Below, one piece after another: positions 1 to 11,603 of a stretch of DNA of 64,000 bases. Source of the stretch: Cornus controversa. Its lineage: Eukaryota > Streptophyta > Magnoliopsida > Cornales > Cornaceae. The translations under genes were made by a program, and so were the position numbers. Location of the stretch: positions 50,827,755 to 50,891,754 of the forward strand of contig CM048853.1 of assembly GCA_026545225.1 (NCBI GenBank), given 5' to 3'. Numbering within the stretch: position 1 is the stretch's first letter; each line of letters starts with the position of its first letter. The notes beneath the pieces are model-generated. The model was not told where the DNA came from and searched no databases. It worked only from the letters and a program-made list of their open reading frames with translations.

Positions 1-773
1 TTCCAAAATGAAACTTTCAACACTTTTGTTGCCGAATTTGATACCAATAAACTCAGCCCTGGATATAATAGTAAGAAATCAGGGAATGAAGTAATGTTAG
101 AGGCTGAAGTAGAAAGGCTTAAAGAACAGCTGAAACAAGCTAATACAGAGAAGGCTGAAATAACTTCCAAATATGAAAAGCTATCTTCCATTTGCCGATC
201 TCAGCGTCAGGAGATACAAGAGCTTAAGCATGCTCTTGTTGCTAGAACTCCATCACCGAATAGAGATGCTTCACAAGACCAATTGTCTCCCGGGGTTCAA
301 TCATCTCCCAACCCCCCGCGGGTACCTTCCCACTGACTCTTTGAAAATTGTTTCTTTTCATAATCTACTTGTGTAAATTCTTATTGGTTTCATTCTTATT
401 GTAGCAGAAGGAGAAAATTGAAGGGACGGTTTGGGAACTCCAACAAGGATTATTTGGTACGAGTTCCCCAAGCCAAGATTCCAAGTCATGGCAAGCTTTT
501 GCTGAAGAACCTAAGCCACAGACAATTGCGATGAACAATACTTCCAGGTCTGTTAGAACCAGGAATGGTCAGCAGAACAAACAGGCTGCTGGAGTGACTT
601 CGGGCACTGACAACACTTGGGGCTTTGGAACAGAGAGTTTTACAGCAATTCCAACTGCTACTTCTCAGATATCCAGACCAATTAGTGATTTGAATAATTC
701 TCAACGATTTGTTGAGTCGAAGAATATAGAGAGCAAGTCAGCATCTCAGCCTGCTGGATGGTCTGGTTTCTAA
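1..773 (+). CDS. 3' end of a coiled-coil protein, probable AAK1/NAK-type Ser/Thr kinase tail (5' part outside window)
   Basis: Two coding exons are seen, 1-321 and 408-773. The donor at 322 (gtacct) and the acceptor ending at 407 are both phase 0, giving a 228-residue C-terminal piece. The frame is open from base 1, so the real start lies upstream. The first exon ends with a heptad-rich coiled coil (about residues 32-78, with ERLKEQLKQ and EKAEITSKYEKL) followed by a Ser/Pro-rich stretch. The second exon contains FGTSSPSQDSKSWQAF and ends in GWSGF. From memory, this combination resembles the tail of plant Numb-associated/AP2-associated kinase homologues, which act in clathrin-mediated trafficking. 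No kinase domain lies inside the window, so that identity is tentative. The exon structure itself is well supported because the two frames join cleanly. Confidence 0.75.
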
Positions 774-2017
774 TGTATGCCATCCATGGGAGATCCAGGT
801 ACTCGGTGTGTATTTTACCCAGATAATTTTGTCTTCTTCGTCTACTGGCTGAAAGGATGGGAATAGGGAGAAAAAGAAAGAAAGAATACATGCCTTTCAA
901 GGGCTTGTTTTGTTTGTTTGTTTGTTTGTTTTGTGCCATTGAATATTTGTCTTCTGTAGAGTTTGGTTATGGAATAGAACATGACATTACACGGGCTTCT
1001 CTGAATCAATCTGCGCGTTTTAAGTGTACACATCAGCGTGTCCCTTTCTTTATAAAATAACAATGTATTTTTGGCTCCTGTTTGCTATTATATATGTTGA
1101 TTTACCGTCATCTTGCTTTCTTTTTGTTTGCCAACATGTATCGGATCGTCTCATGTATAGTATCAAATGTGCCCAGGAGTTGCCTCAAACAGTAGGGTGA
1201 AGGGAGTGTTGCACTTTTGTCCCCAGTGAATCCCACTTGTTTTGATTGCAAGTATGGTTAGCTAATGCCGTATGACCATCTGCTATTTATAGTGAATTGT
1301 TGTGTTTGTATCTACTTGTATTGAGACCAAAGTTTGAGTGGTGATAAGGGCTTTCATTTTCAGCTTTTCTTGTAGGTAGAGAGTAACCACAAATCAGTAT
1401 TTGCACCCCCAATTGTGCAAGTCTGAAATGGGTTCTAATGCAACGTTGATTATTTGCTTCTAAAATTTGAACATGTGTTACTACTATTCTAAGCTTATCT
1501 ACTTTCTGAGGCTCTTTGAACAGATGATTATTTGCCAACCCAAGGAAGTATACAAACAATATTCACACAATGGGATCAAAATTTTGAATAACATAGCCTT
1601 TTGTTAATTTACTGCATAATTGCTCCTTGTGGAGGGGCACCGAACATGAAATGAAGTATTGCATTGCGTTAAATAAATGAAACTGAAAGCTAAGAAAAAT
1701 TCTGGAACTGGGACTTAACAAGAACAACTTTATCATTGTCTTGAGATGAAATTAATTTTTGTTTTTAATAGATTTAAACTTGAAGAGATGAAAAGAGAAT
1801 ATCTTTGCAGGTTTAACAACCTTGACATGGGCATTTTTATTTCGATTTGAATATATAGTGGTAGGGCAGCATTGACTCAATGGTCAATAGAGGTTATTGT
1901 TCTGGAAATTGAACAAGACAATGGATCAGGGTCTTCTTGAAATTTGAGTGGTATTCTCTTTAACTTTTTATTAACTCAGAGAATGTGAACAAATCCCAAA
2001 ACCATATTGCCCAATCT
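774..2017. other. 3' UTR and intergenic spacer
   Basis: The start probably carries the 3' UTR of the preceding gene: (TTTG)n tract near 905-930 and several AATAAA-like signals. No coding exon or RNA gene was recognised in the rest. Confidence 0.5.
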
Positions 2018-2640
2018 TCGCAGCTAACTGAAAGCAACTACTCCAGGAGGGGGAGGTTCTAGCTTCGCTTGGAACAGGATGGCAATCTTGTGCTTAATCC
2101 TATTGCCCTACCAACCAATTTAATTTCCATACGATGGCTATTACTATCCCAACCAGTGCCCTGCCAACCAATTTAATTTCCATACGATGGCTATTACTGT
2201 CCCAACCAGCAGCTTTTACTACAGGCCGGCACTTGAATTTGATGGGATTTTCATGCAATATGTGATGGGAAGTTGTGGATCCAACAGCTATTGCATATTG
2301 GATTCAAACTACAGACCAACTTGTAGCCTAGGAGGTCTTTATATATACTGTCTGAACTACTTTGGCAATATCAAGGGCGTAGTCCTAAATTTTGGAAGAA
2401 CCTTGTAAATCTATGTGTCTTTGATATTTTTTTATTATTAATTTTCGCAATTATATGCGCACACCAGAGCATCAAGAAATGGTACTTGGAAATCATGGTT
2501 TCCTATCTGGTCTATCACCGAGGACATTAGTTTTAGTTTTTTTTTTTTGGGCAGTGGAGCTTGTGGTTTCAACAGCTTTTGTATATTGGATTCTGATGAA
2601 GGTTGACCCTGCACGATCCGGATTCACTCCGCTTTTCTGA
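2018..2640 (+). pseudogene. Fragmented G-type lectin S-receptor-like kinase remains
   Basis: Short stretches match the intact receptor kinase at 18827-21247. Around 2035-2100 the frame reads GRF-stop-LRLEQDGNLVLNPIALPTN, where the intact gene has GRFQLRLQPDGNFVLNAIALPTD; a CAG has become TAG. A frameshift later gives FPYDGYYYPN against FAYDAYYKSN. Then FYYRPALEFDGIFMQY and GSCGSNSYCILD follow (2214-2310), with part of the ectodomain deleted. A second partial copy at about 2486-2640 reads WKSWFPIWSITEDI, then GACGFNSFCILDSDEG and a stop. Only the lectin/EGF-like ectodomain region is present, with no transmembrane or kinase part. This is a dead relative of the LecRK about 16 kb downstream, with its EGF-like segment present twice. 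Confidence 0.75.
2105..2210. repeat. 53-bp tandem duplication inside the LecRK fossil
   Basis: The segment starting gccctaccaaccaattt at 2105 recurs at 2158 with two base changes. It lies inside the pseudogene, so it is one of the lesions that broke the frame. Confidence 0.85.
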
Positions 2641-3938
2641 AAAAGAAGAAAAGAAATCACCTCACTAGTACTGGTGTGATACCGGCTGGTATGGCATTGG
2701 CAGTCAAGTCAGAATTAAAGTCCCTCGGAGAAGACTAATAGTTGTTTAATCATGTTCTCCCTTAATTCCTTAACCTCCTCTCATTTACGAGGCCTTGTTC
2801 AAGTGGCATATTTTCACATTCGCACCTTATCCGAGGTTTCGTTATCTTATTGCTTCACCTGTTTCGTGTTCTTGTCTCTTCAAATTTATATATCTTACCG
2901 GTTAAACTGATTTTCTCTTATCTAATCGAATCGATCAATAATTCTTATCAGTTGCTTCCGTTTCAAGGATTGCTTGTGGAACCACTGGAAGGCTGCTTTA
3001 TTTCTTTTGGGGTAGAAATTGTGGATTGTAGAGTAGATACCAGAATGTCTTGACCCTGTCTCAATCTCTTGGCCTTATTGCGTCAAGTTATATATATATA
3101 TATATATATATATGGAAAGACAAAGAAATCACATAAAGACAAATCAATTAAAAAACACATTTACCATTATATTCCAATTCTAACTGGAACACATCATGTC
3201 AAAAGCTACGCAGACAAATATGTACATGCATACATATATAAATATGTACATGCATACATATATATTTTTCACCTCAAGGTCCATAACTCCATCTACAAAT
3301 GAAAATTTTTTATGAAATTATTTTTGTTGAAAAAAAAAAATTTAAGCTTTAATTTGAGTACCAACATGACCACGTTTTGACTTGAGACAAAAAAAAAAAT
3401 TATGAATTTCTAAAATTTAAAGAGTGTGAATAGAAATATATACATATATATATATATACACACACACAAAGCTAAAGATTCTATATTAAAAAAAAATTCA
3501 AAAAGGTTTTGGGAATTCCATTACCCTGTGGATTTGTGAGTGTCATGGACTTTTGACTCCTTTAGAAAGGAAAATGCAAATGGCACGAAAACTTTATGAG
3601 CCGTGATTAGAGAAAGTCGCAATTTCGGAACGAGTAAAGAGAGGGTGGATTTATCATTTTTCAAACTTTATTGTTCTTGACCGCGGCGCTGAGTGATTAA
3701 GACATGGAAAAAGAATTGGAAAATTGAAATCTTGCAATTGATTGGGATTGGAGTAATTATTCGGTGGTTCGGACCAATAATAAACTGACATGTACCGCGT
3801 CAGATTTTCCCTTTAAAAAACACTTCACATGTCAAACTATTGAAACCGCGTTAATAAAGCAACCGTGTCAGGCTTGAGAAAAGGAGAAGGGGAAAATAAT
3901 TAAAAATTAATAAATATTTCTCTCCCTACTTTAACTAC
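2641..3938. other. AT-rich intergenic spacer with microsatellites
   Basis: It contains a (TA)n run at 3089-3113, a 25-bp-scale repeated motif (tatgtacatgcatacatata) around 3219-3262 and A-rich tracts. No gene was recognised. Confidence 0.5.
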
Positions 3939-3946
3939 TTTACCAC

Positions 3947-4373
3947 TGGGCTCTAAATGAACCGAGCTATCCTTGAGTAACTCGAATTCGGACTCGTTAA
4001 GGGTTCAGTTTGGGCTCGTTCGTTAAGTAAACGAGCTGACCCCAAGCTCGATTTTTAGGCTCTTTTAATAAACGAGCCGAGTCCGAACAATGTTGGACTC
4101 GACTCGTGTAGGCTCGTTTATGTTCGTGAACAAAGCTCGTTTAGGGCTCGTGATTATGTTCATGAACATAGGCTTGTGCAGGCTTATTTACGTTCATGAA
4201 CAAGCTAAAACGATCTTGATCACGAGCCCAAACAATTTTTTTTATTAAACGAGCCGAGCCAGGGCTCAGCTTTTCGAGCTCGTCATGAGCTCGAGCGAGC
4301 TCACAAACAAACGAGCCCGAGCCCGTGCAAGCTCAAACTCGGCTCGGCTCGACTCGATTCATTTGCAACCCTA
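3947..4373. mobile_element. hAT-type MITE, 427 bp, rich in GCTCG motifs
   Basis: The element begins TGGGCTCTAAATGA, and its right end read in reverse is TAGGGTTGCAAATGA, an imperfect terminal inverted repeat. It is flanked by tttaccac (3939-3946) and tttaccgc (4374-4381), an 8-bp target-site duplication with one mismatch, as expected for hAT. The inside is dense in ggctcg/cgagcc/aacgag words in both orientations, so most of it can fold. There is no open reading frame, so it is non-autonomous. Confidence 0.75.
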
Positions 4374-4615
4374 TTTACCGCCACAATATTAGGAAAAAGG
4401 AGTTGGTATTTGACTATAATTCATATATATACTCTAGCTTATTTGTGTTGATCTAATATTGACAGAGAATGTGTCACCGCTAAAAATTGGGCGTCACTTG
4501 TCACGAATGTCATATAATTTGTTCAAGCATTTATTGTCTGCAATGCTTTGATTTTCATTGATCCTAATTCATGTAAACTCAAACTCTTCCTCCATTTCAG
4601 AACTATGAAAGAGTT

Positions 4616-4693
4616 TTATAAACTTCTCTCTAAATCCCGGATGTGTAAAGAAAGTTATAAACTTCACTCTAAATCTTGGATGTGTAAAGAAAG
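4616..4693. repeat. 39-bp tandem duplication
   Basis: The unit ttataaacttctctctaaat...gtgtaaagaaag at 4616 recurs at 4655 with a few changes. Confidence 0.75.
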
Positions 4694-5220
4694 TTGAAAT
4701 ATTTTGAGTTGCATTTTTTGAGATATGCAAGTACATTACCGATGTCGTGTGTTAGATAACACTTTAACACTAAGGTTAGCTATTGTTGCATCTTGATCAG
4801 TGAAGTTGTTTTGGGCACCTTGTTTCCCATCGCTTCCAATGATTCAAACAACTAAACAAAAGAAGCTGCAATCTCATTTAGTAACAATGCATAACTGAAT
4901 AGTACTTATTTCAATGATGGTTTACTCCAACAAAGGGAGCACAAATCATGTTGTACTTATTTGTAAGCTAAGTAGTATCAAATATGACATCTCTAAAACA
5001 TTGGTAATCCAACCTGAAGAAACCATCTATTCAAAAAAAGTTGGTTATTTGATTTTGATCACCCACCTATACTGTGTAAAAGAACATTGAATTTTCAATT
5101 TGCTTGCACTTAAAAAGTTGGTCATTCGATTTTGATTGTATTGCGTAAAAGAATATTTTGATATGTAATAAGTTGTCATCATCAACTACAACTATTTCTT
5201 CATAACTATCAAATGCAATA

Positions 5221-5556
5221 TCAACATATTTAATTAAAAAAATAAAGTTTTAGAATATATAACAATATAAATTATTAGACAACAAGATATATAAAACACA
5301 CATCAACACATTTAATTAAAAAAAAAAGTAAAATGTTAGAATATATAACAATATAAATTATTAGCCGACAAGATATATAATACACACATCAACACATTTA
5401 ATTAAAAAAAAAAATGTTAGAATATATAACAATATAAATTATTAGCCAACAAGATATATAATACACACATCAACACATTTAATTAAAAAAAAAGTAAAAT
5501 GTTAGAATATATAACAATATAAATTATTAGCCAACAAGATATATACTACACACATA
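5221..5556. repeat. Minisatellite, about four copies of an 81-86 bp AT-rich unit
   Basis: Units begin tcaacacatttaattaaaa at 5221, 5303, 5389 and 5470. Each then carries gttagaatatataacaatat and ttattagccaacaagatat. Copies differ mainly in the length of the poly-A tract. No coding potential. Confidence 0.9.
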
Positions 5557-7910
5557 TTTTAGAATATGAAATTAGTATAAAAAAAGTTCAAACTTAATTA
5601 TTGAAAAATAAAATAAAGGAGACATTGTAATACATAGTAATACACAATGATGATTGATACGTGTCATTTTCAAGTATTGTTTTGTCTTTGGATGACATTG
5701 TATTATATCTTACAACTTGCAGAAGTGGGCCTTTAGCAGAAAAGGATTTTTACTTCAATGCCACGAGTGAGATGGATAGAGTTTTTTTTTTTTTTCAAAA
5801 ATACACAAAAAAAAGGCGAATGATTATTAATTTGGATTGAATTCAAATTGGTCAATTCTAACCAACTCAAGCTGAGTTTCTAAAACATTTATTAGTCTAC
5901 CGACTCAACAATTTGCATACACGGTGCATGATTATACTCCCTAAGATCATTAATATTGAGAACCCCTCTTCGTTAAGTTTAGTCTTCCTGTTTGATAAAT
6001 AAAAAATTAAGTACTAAAAATTTTAAGAACTGAATTTTAAGTGTTAAAATTATTAAGTGATAATTAACACATAAATATTTTTTAATATATTTTTTTAATT
6101 TTTCAACAGATACCTTTGTCACTTAAAATTTTATTTAATTTTTAGTAATGCTTATCATTTTTAAGTGATATTCAAATTGTATTATCAAACGCATTTAATT
6201 GAATAAATATTTAATCTTTTCAGCATTAAGTGTTGAATTCAATTATGAAACAACACGTTCGTGTAATTGAGTGCTAATTGAAGGAAGATGAGAAGGGAGT
6301 TGGATCCTCTACGTTCTCTCTGTTTGCTTCTATCATATGCTCAATTGAGTGGCGAAGAGAAGAAATAAGGTGTTACAGGGTTAATTTAGCACCAGAATTT
6401 TTGCCGCTGTAATGGCACTTGGGGCCACCAAGTCTCAACCTAAAACACACATACAAGACCAAGGTCCTAGCCTTTTCAAACTTTATTAACTCAAAGCTTA
6501 CAAGAAAATTCGCACTAAGGCTCAGGCACACTTGCATGCATAACACATCACACACTTATATGTCTTTTCAGCCCTAGCATTGCATATATATAGGCATTCT
6601 GCCAAAACTGCCTACAATTGCCCTATAATTACACTAGTGTGGTTACAACCCAACCACTAAGCTATCTGAACCAATCACAAGCCACCGATGCACTAGGCAA
6701 TTCCTCCCACTCACTGCCTAACCTATATCTATACATTATATAGAATGACAGTTGACACCCCCAATTGCCCAAGGTTGCTAACTTGTCACGTCCCAATTTT
6801 TGAGTCACTGGAGATTTTGTCTCCGAACCTGAACCTCGAGAGTGAACTTGTCCATTTAGCCCTAATGAACCATCTTAACCTTTGAATTACCACAAAAGTT
6901 TGATCACATACTTGCACATGTATATGTACGATTCAACATCAACTAATCCCAATGGGCCTCACATGTGCTTACACATACACATCCAACATTACCCCTATCC
7001 TCAATCTAGTTGTGGACTGCAAGTTCAATTGATCGAAATTTGTCATTCGATTAATCGAACTGGGTATTTCGATGAATCGCCCTTGGACATTCGATTAATC
7101 GCAGTATCGATCAATCGTTGGTCTATCGAAGTACTATCGTAACCGCGCTGGAATTGAAGTCCAATTCTATCGAAATTTTTTTGATGAATCGAAGATGGGT
7201 CTTTGATTAATCGTAGACCATTCAACAAAAAATCCTGATATTTCACACTTAAGTAATTTTATGCCCAAATCCCATTTTAACACCTAAGAATCAACCATAC
7301 TACATTGCAACATAATTGAAATGCTAAAACGTAATACATTTGTCCCAATATATATATATCATTGAACATGATCCCAATATCCATAAGTTATCCTCATCGT
7401 TCATACATAAAAGGATCCAAATGAAATACAAGTTACATATCCATAGTTGTAACATAAAAGGAGACATCAACATGTTAAAAGCTAACATGGATATCATAAG
7501 ATACAATATCCAAAATAACATAAAAATGCCACAAGGGTCCACTTGCTTACCCACGTTCCGTCCATCACCAATGTCCTATTTGTAAAATGTTTGGGGAGAA
7601 ATGGGTGAGCAAAACAACTAACTCAGTAGAAATGCCCAGAGTCGCCTAAGCATTGACCCAGCGTCGACCTACATGATATGCAATCATGACATCCTTATAC
7701 TACATGATATACTCACAAGCCTCATGTTATTAGCAAAACAATTATGCAACAAGTACATCAAATGCTCATTTAACCATGCATAACCATAGTAACAACATAA
7801 CGTCCACCTTGAATTACGCAAAATAAATTCCTCCACATAAATTCACAATTTATGAACAAAACTAAATCACTAACTCAAGTGCTTAAACTCTACCAATTCT
7901 GGGAGTATCA

Positions 7911-8106
7911 CCAATGAAATCTGTCAACCTCACAGACCACCAAGGGTCATTACCAATTGAAATTTGTTAACCTCACACATACTACCAAGGGTCCTCATCA
8001 ATTAAAATATGTTAACATCACACACACCACCAAAGGTCCTCGTTAATTGAAATTTGTCAACCTCACACACACCACCAAGAGTCCTCATTAATTGAAATAT
8101 GTCAAT
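7911..8106. repeat. Minisatellite of about 45 bp inside the LTR, four copies
   Basis: Units of the form aattgaaatttgtcaacctc followed by acacaccaccaagggtcctc repeat about every 44-46 bp. The array lies inside the LTR at 6784-9493. Confidence 0.8.
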
Positions 8107-8600
8107 TGAGAAAGAGTAAATTTGACTTGTCGCCAATTGAAATTTGTTAGTTGGGGACACAAGTTCACCACACCACACTTGTGTATCCAATACCATAGTT
8201 CAACCTCTTCAAGGACTATTCCACTTCTTACCAAGTGCAACATATACTACACATATACAACACACATATTATAATGCATGTAATTTCATTCACAAAATAC
8301 CACCAAATGTATTCTTATCAAAAATCATTCATTCAATACATTTTCTTAAATATATGGCATTCAAAATGCACATAACTCATGTCACGGCTCAAAAGTAATT
8401 CTAATGAACCTTATGCATCTTAACTCAACACATACAACATGGATACTCATATAACAAGTGTAAAAACACATTTAGGATATAATTAACATATCAAACTCAC
8501 CAATTCTTATGTATAATACCTATACATATCACATATTTCATAGGAATCACACAAAAGCTCAAATCTAGCATGTTCAACATCAATATACCTCACACATATC

Positions 8601-8620
8601 ATATATATATATATATATAT
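8601..8620. repeat. (AT)n microsatellite
   Basis: Uninterrupted AT dinucleotides. Confidence 0.95.
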
Positions 8621-10620
8621 GAAGAACACAACTAGCATGCATACACAACAAAAGATCAAAGATATAACTTTCTATCTTTCTAACTCATACTAACACAACT
8701 ATAAACCACAAAGAATCCTAAGGAATCGATGTTAGAAAGGAGAGAACATCCCTACCTTGAATTTAAAGCTTTTCCTAACAAACCCTAGAAATCACCAAAC
8801 TTCGAACTCCACCAAATGACACTTTCTTTCCCAAGGATCGTAAATCGAGACAAGGAGAACAACCTTTCCTTCTTTCACAAGACCCAAATCCAAACTTCAA
8901 CCACACTCAAATTTCAGAAGTCTCCAAAGAGTAACTTTGCACCCACTAACTTAAGGAGGAAAGAGAGGATAACAATTTTCTCTTTTGGAGCAAGCCTCGA
9001 ATCTCACTCTAAGGCTCTCAAAACTAAGGAATAAGATGAAGAGCTTGAAGAGAGCAACAATGGCTGACTTCTCTCTCTCTAATTCTATCCAGCAATATAC
9101 ATATATGTGTATTTACAATACATCAAGTGCAAAACGACAATGTTACCCTTAAGTCACTTAACATACCTCCCGTACTCCGTTTTTGATTTCAAAAGCGATT
9201 ACGGCTCCAAAATCACTTCTATATCTATTAAAACATTTTATTTGGTTTAAAATCAAAAAAATGTATATTTTTTAAATTTTTTTTAAATTTTCGAGCTCAC
9301 TCGACTCGCGTTCCAGGCCCCATCAATCAAAAAATCTCAATTTTCACCACACGCTTCAAAAAAATTTCAGAACCTCTAAACAATTATTCAAACATGTTTC
9401 CCACCTTTAAAACACACAAAACATAATTTAAATTGCATTTATGAGTCAAATGATGAAAAAAAAAATCGATCAAAATTGAACCCGATTTCTACATAACCAA
9501 TAGAAAATAACCACACCTATCTGCAGTTTACATTCCCAAATTGCTGCAACAAAGAATCAATCCAAATTTGCCACATCTACATCTACAGTTGACATCCCCA
9601 ACTGCTAGGACAATGCACCAATAGGACAAAGCCACCAAGCAATAGCCACAAACCTTTCTCTTGGCTGCCATATACATTGCCACACACAATCAATTGCCAC
9701 AAGCCAACACTTGTGCTCATAACTACCCACACCTATCCATCTCTAAATGGAGAATGTGGTCTCAACAACACATATGCATCACAGACCATATGAGTCAGTA
9801 ACATCTAAGAAAAGTCGTCAATTGAAGTGCCCATTAGCTTGGCTAGCTAGTGAGTGTGGGTGCCATGGCCTAGGCCACACCCCAAATGCCATGCACCACC
9901 AAGCTTTGTCTTGCCATGTCCATCTATATATACGAGCATTAAACAAACTGAGCCCACTAAGCAAAAGCCATACATGTCTATCAAGCCACCACAAGCCATG
10001 CTCACAGAATGTCTCGCACGCCCATCCAATATGTGTCCATGTGCTGCCACCATCAGCTATGGCCCGCATAAATAATTCAAAATCCATCAACCATACTCAA
10101 AGGTTTGTGCACGTGTAAGGCTTGCCAAGCCATGCACAAGGCTTGGGGCATACCCATGGCATAACCCACCCTTGGCTTGGGGGGAAAATCTTCGAGTACC
10201 CATACCCCCTTATATATGCAAAAGTAACTTTCACCAATCTGTCAGAAGTAGACATCCTATATGTCCGAGGAAGAATAATAATAATTCTAAAAAATCTCCA
10301 ATATTTCAATTTACAGAAATACCGTTCCAACAGAACTTGCATATATTTACGAAACTGTCACTGAGGCTAAGTGTGCCAACCCTTAGCCATGCAAGGGCAT
10401 GGCATGCATCCTCATGCCTATGCATTACTCAACTAACTTAATTGCAAAATTAGAAAGCCCTAATTTCATGCCTAAACTCATCACATTCCTTTCTTTTCTC
10501 CTTCAAATGGTGGTCGCCATAAAAAATCTGTCTTCCATGGCCTCACTCGAGCTACTATATCAATCCAAAGCTATCCAGAGAGAATTTTCAAGCATGCCAA
10601 TTGTAATCCTTCATGCTTTG

Positions 10621-11230
10621 TAATTGTATACATTTATCTTGATCGGTTCATGCGGAGACAACCATTGTTGCCCATCGAATTAGTGAAACGTTCATCGATT
10701 GCTTATCACTAGTGTTATGGTTGCTGCAAAATTCATGGATGATAAATGTGTACTTTTCATGATTCTTTATTGGTACGACAATCAAAATTTGAACTATTTG
10801 GGTTTTCACTTCCTTTCTTGGATTGCTTTAATTTTTTCTCTTTTATAGTTGAATTTAAGCTTGATGAGAAAGGAGATTATCTAAGATTCTTGAAAATTTG
10901 TTTCATGGGTTTTTCAGATTTCTTTCAATTCTTAATTATTTTTAGTAAATAAATGTAGTAAGGTTTTGAATTCTTGAGTTATAATTTTGTCCTTGATCTC
11001 TCTCTATTTTGGTTTAATGGGTTTGATCAAATTAAAGCTTGGTTTGGTTTTCTCTGTGCATTACTGCATTCTGATATGGGTTAACAATGAAGTTGTTGTC
11101 CTTAATTTCTTTTTCAAAGTACCCAGAACAAAACGATGTCATTTTTCCTAGGTACATTGAAAAAAAAAATTAAACATCCGTTCCTCCATGTGGCCTTCTG
11201 CCGATTGAGCAGTGGACAGAATCCTCTAAC
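10621..11230. other. Intergenic spacer
   Basis: T-rich sequence between the split LTR and the transposon nest. No gene was recognised. Confidence 0.4.
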
Positions 11231-11603
11231 CTAGGAAGCACGGATACTTCTACAAGAGTAATGTACCCGTATCATTTCTGTATCCGATTCCGATACTCTT
11301 CAGATACTCTCGGATACTTGTCCGATACTTCCTAAAAGTATTCATAATTTTAAAAAATATATATATTTTTTATTTCTAACACGTATCCGATACTTCTCAG
11401 TTATTTCAAAACACATTTTTAACAAGTTTTGAACATGAAAATGTATTTTTTCCAACAACAATATCATATTATAATTGTTCAGAAAGTTTAAAATTTATTT
11501 AAAACGGAAGTGTTGAGATACATATCATGATTTAGTACAAAATTTATCAATGCTAATTATACAATGACTGTTAACTCTTATTTTGTTTGTTAATGATAAT
11601 ATT

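Larger units (their letters stand above)
4382..6370. other. AT-rich intergenic region
   Basis: No gene was recognised. Besides the repeats listed separately, 5990-6240 is a T/A-rich tract with ttaagtg words that may be a decayed MITE, but no ends could be fixed. Confidence 0.4.
6784..9493. mobile_element. Probable solo LTR of a large Ty3/gypsy-type retrotransposon, about 2.7 kb
   Basis: It starts TGTCACGTCCC and ends TTTCTACA, the TG...CA form of an LTR. Flanks are taact (6779-6783) and taacc (9494-9498), a 5-bp target duplication with one change. No internal domain or second LTR is present, so I read it as a solo LTR. From memory, TGTCACG/TGTCACAC starts are common in Tekay/Del-type chromovirus LTRs of woody plants. 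The sequence at 30288-32286 shares both ends. Confidence 0.6.
6371..10620 (-). mobile_element. LTR-like sequence on the minus strand, split by a younger LTR
   Basis: Reading 6371-6783 in reverse gives a TATA-like ctatatatat, then AATAAA about 115 bp downstream, ending CCTGTAACA: the order of promoter, polyadenylation signal and LTR 3' end. Related text (gttgacaccc... and gttgacatcc...) lies on both sides of the insertion at 6784-9493. 9494-10620 is rich in catgcc/ccatgc words and has no intact gene; the longest frame there, 123 codons, looks random. The right boundary is not determined. Confidence 0.4.

Noticed and set aside
8241..8300. Direct repeats of short spacing that might suggest a CRISPR-like array
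   Set aside because: These are LTR and AT-rich plant repeats without uniform repeats and unique spacers; the genome is eukaryotic.
9747..10118. 123-codon plus-strand frame
   Set aside because: His/Pro/Cys-rich translation of catgcc-type repeats inside LTR-like DNA; similar length frames occur on the other strand at the same place.
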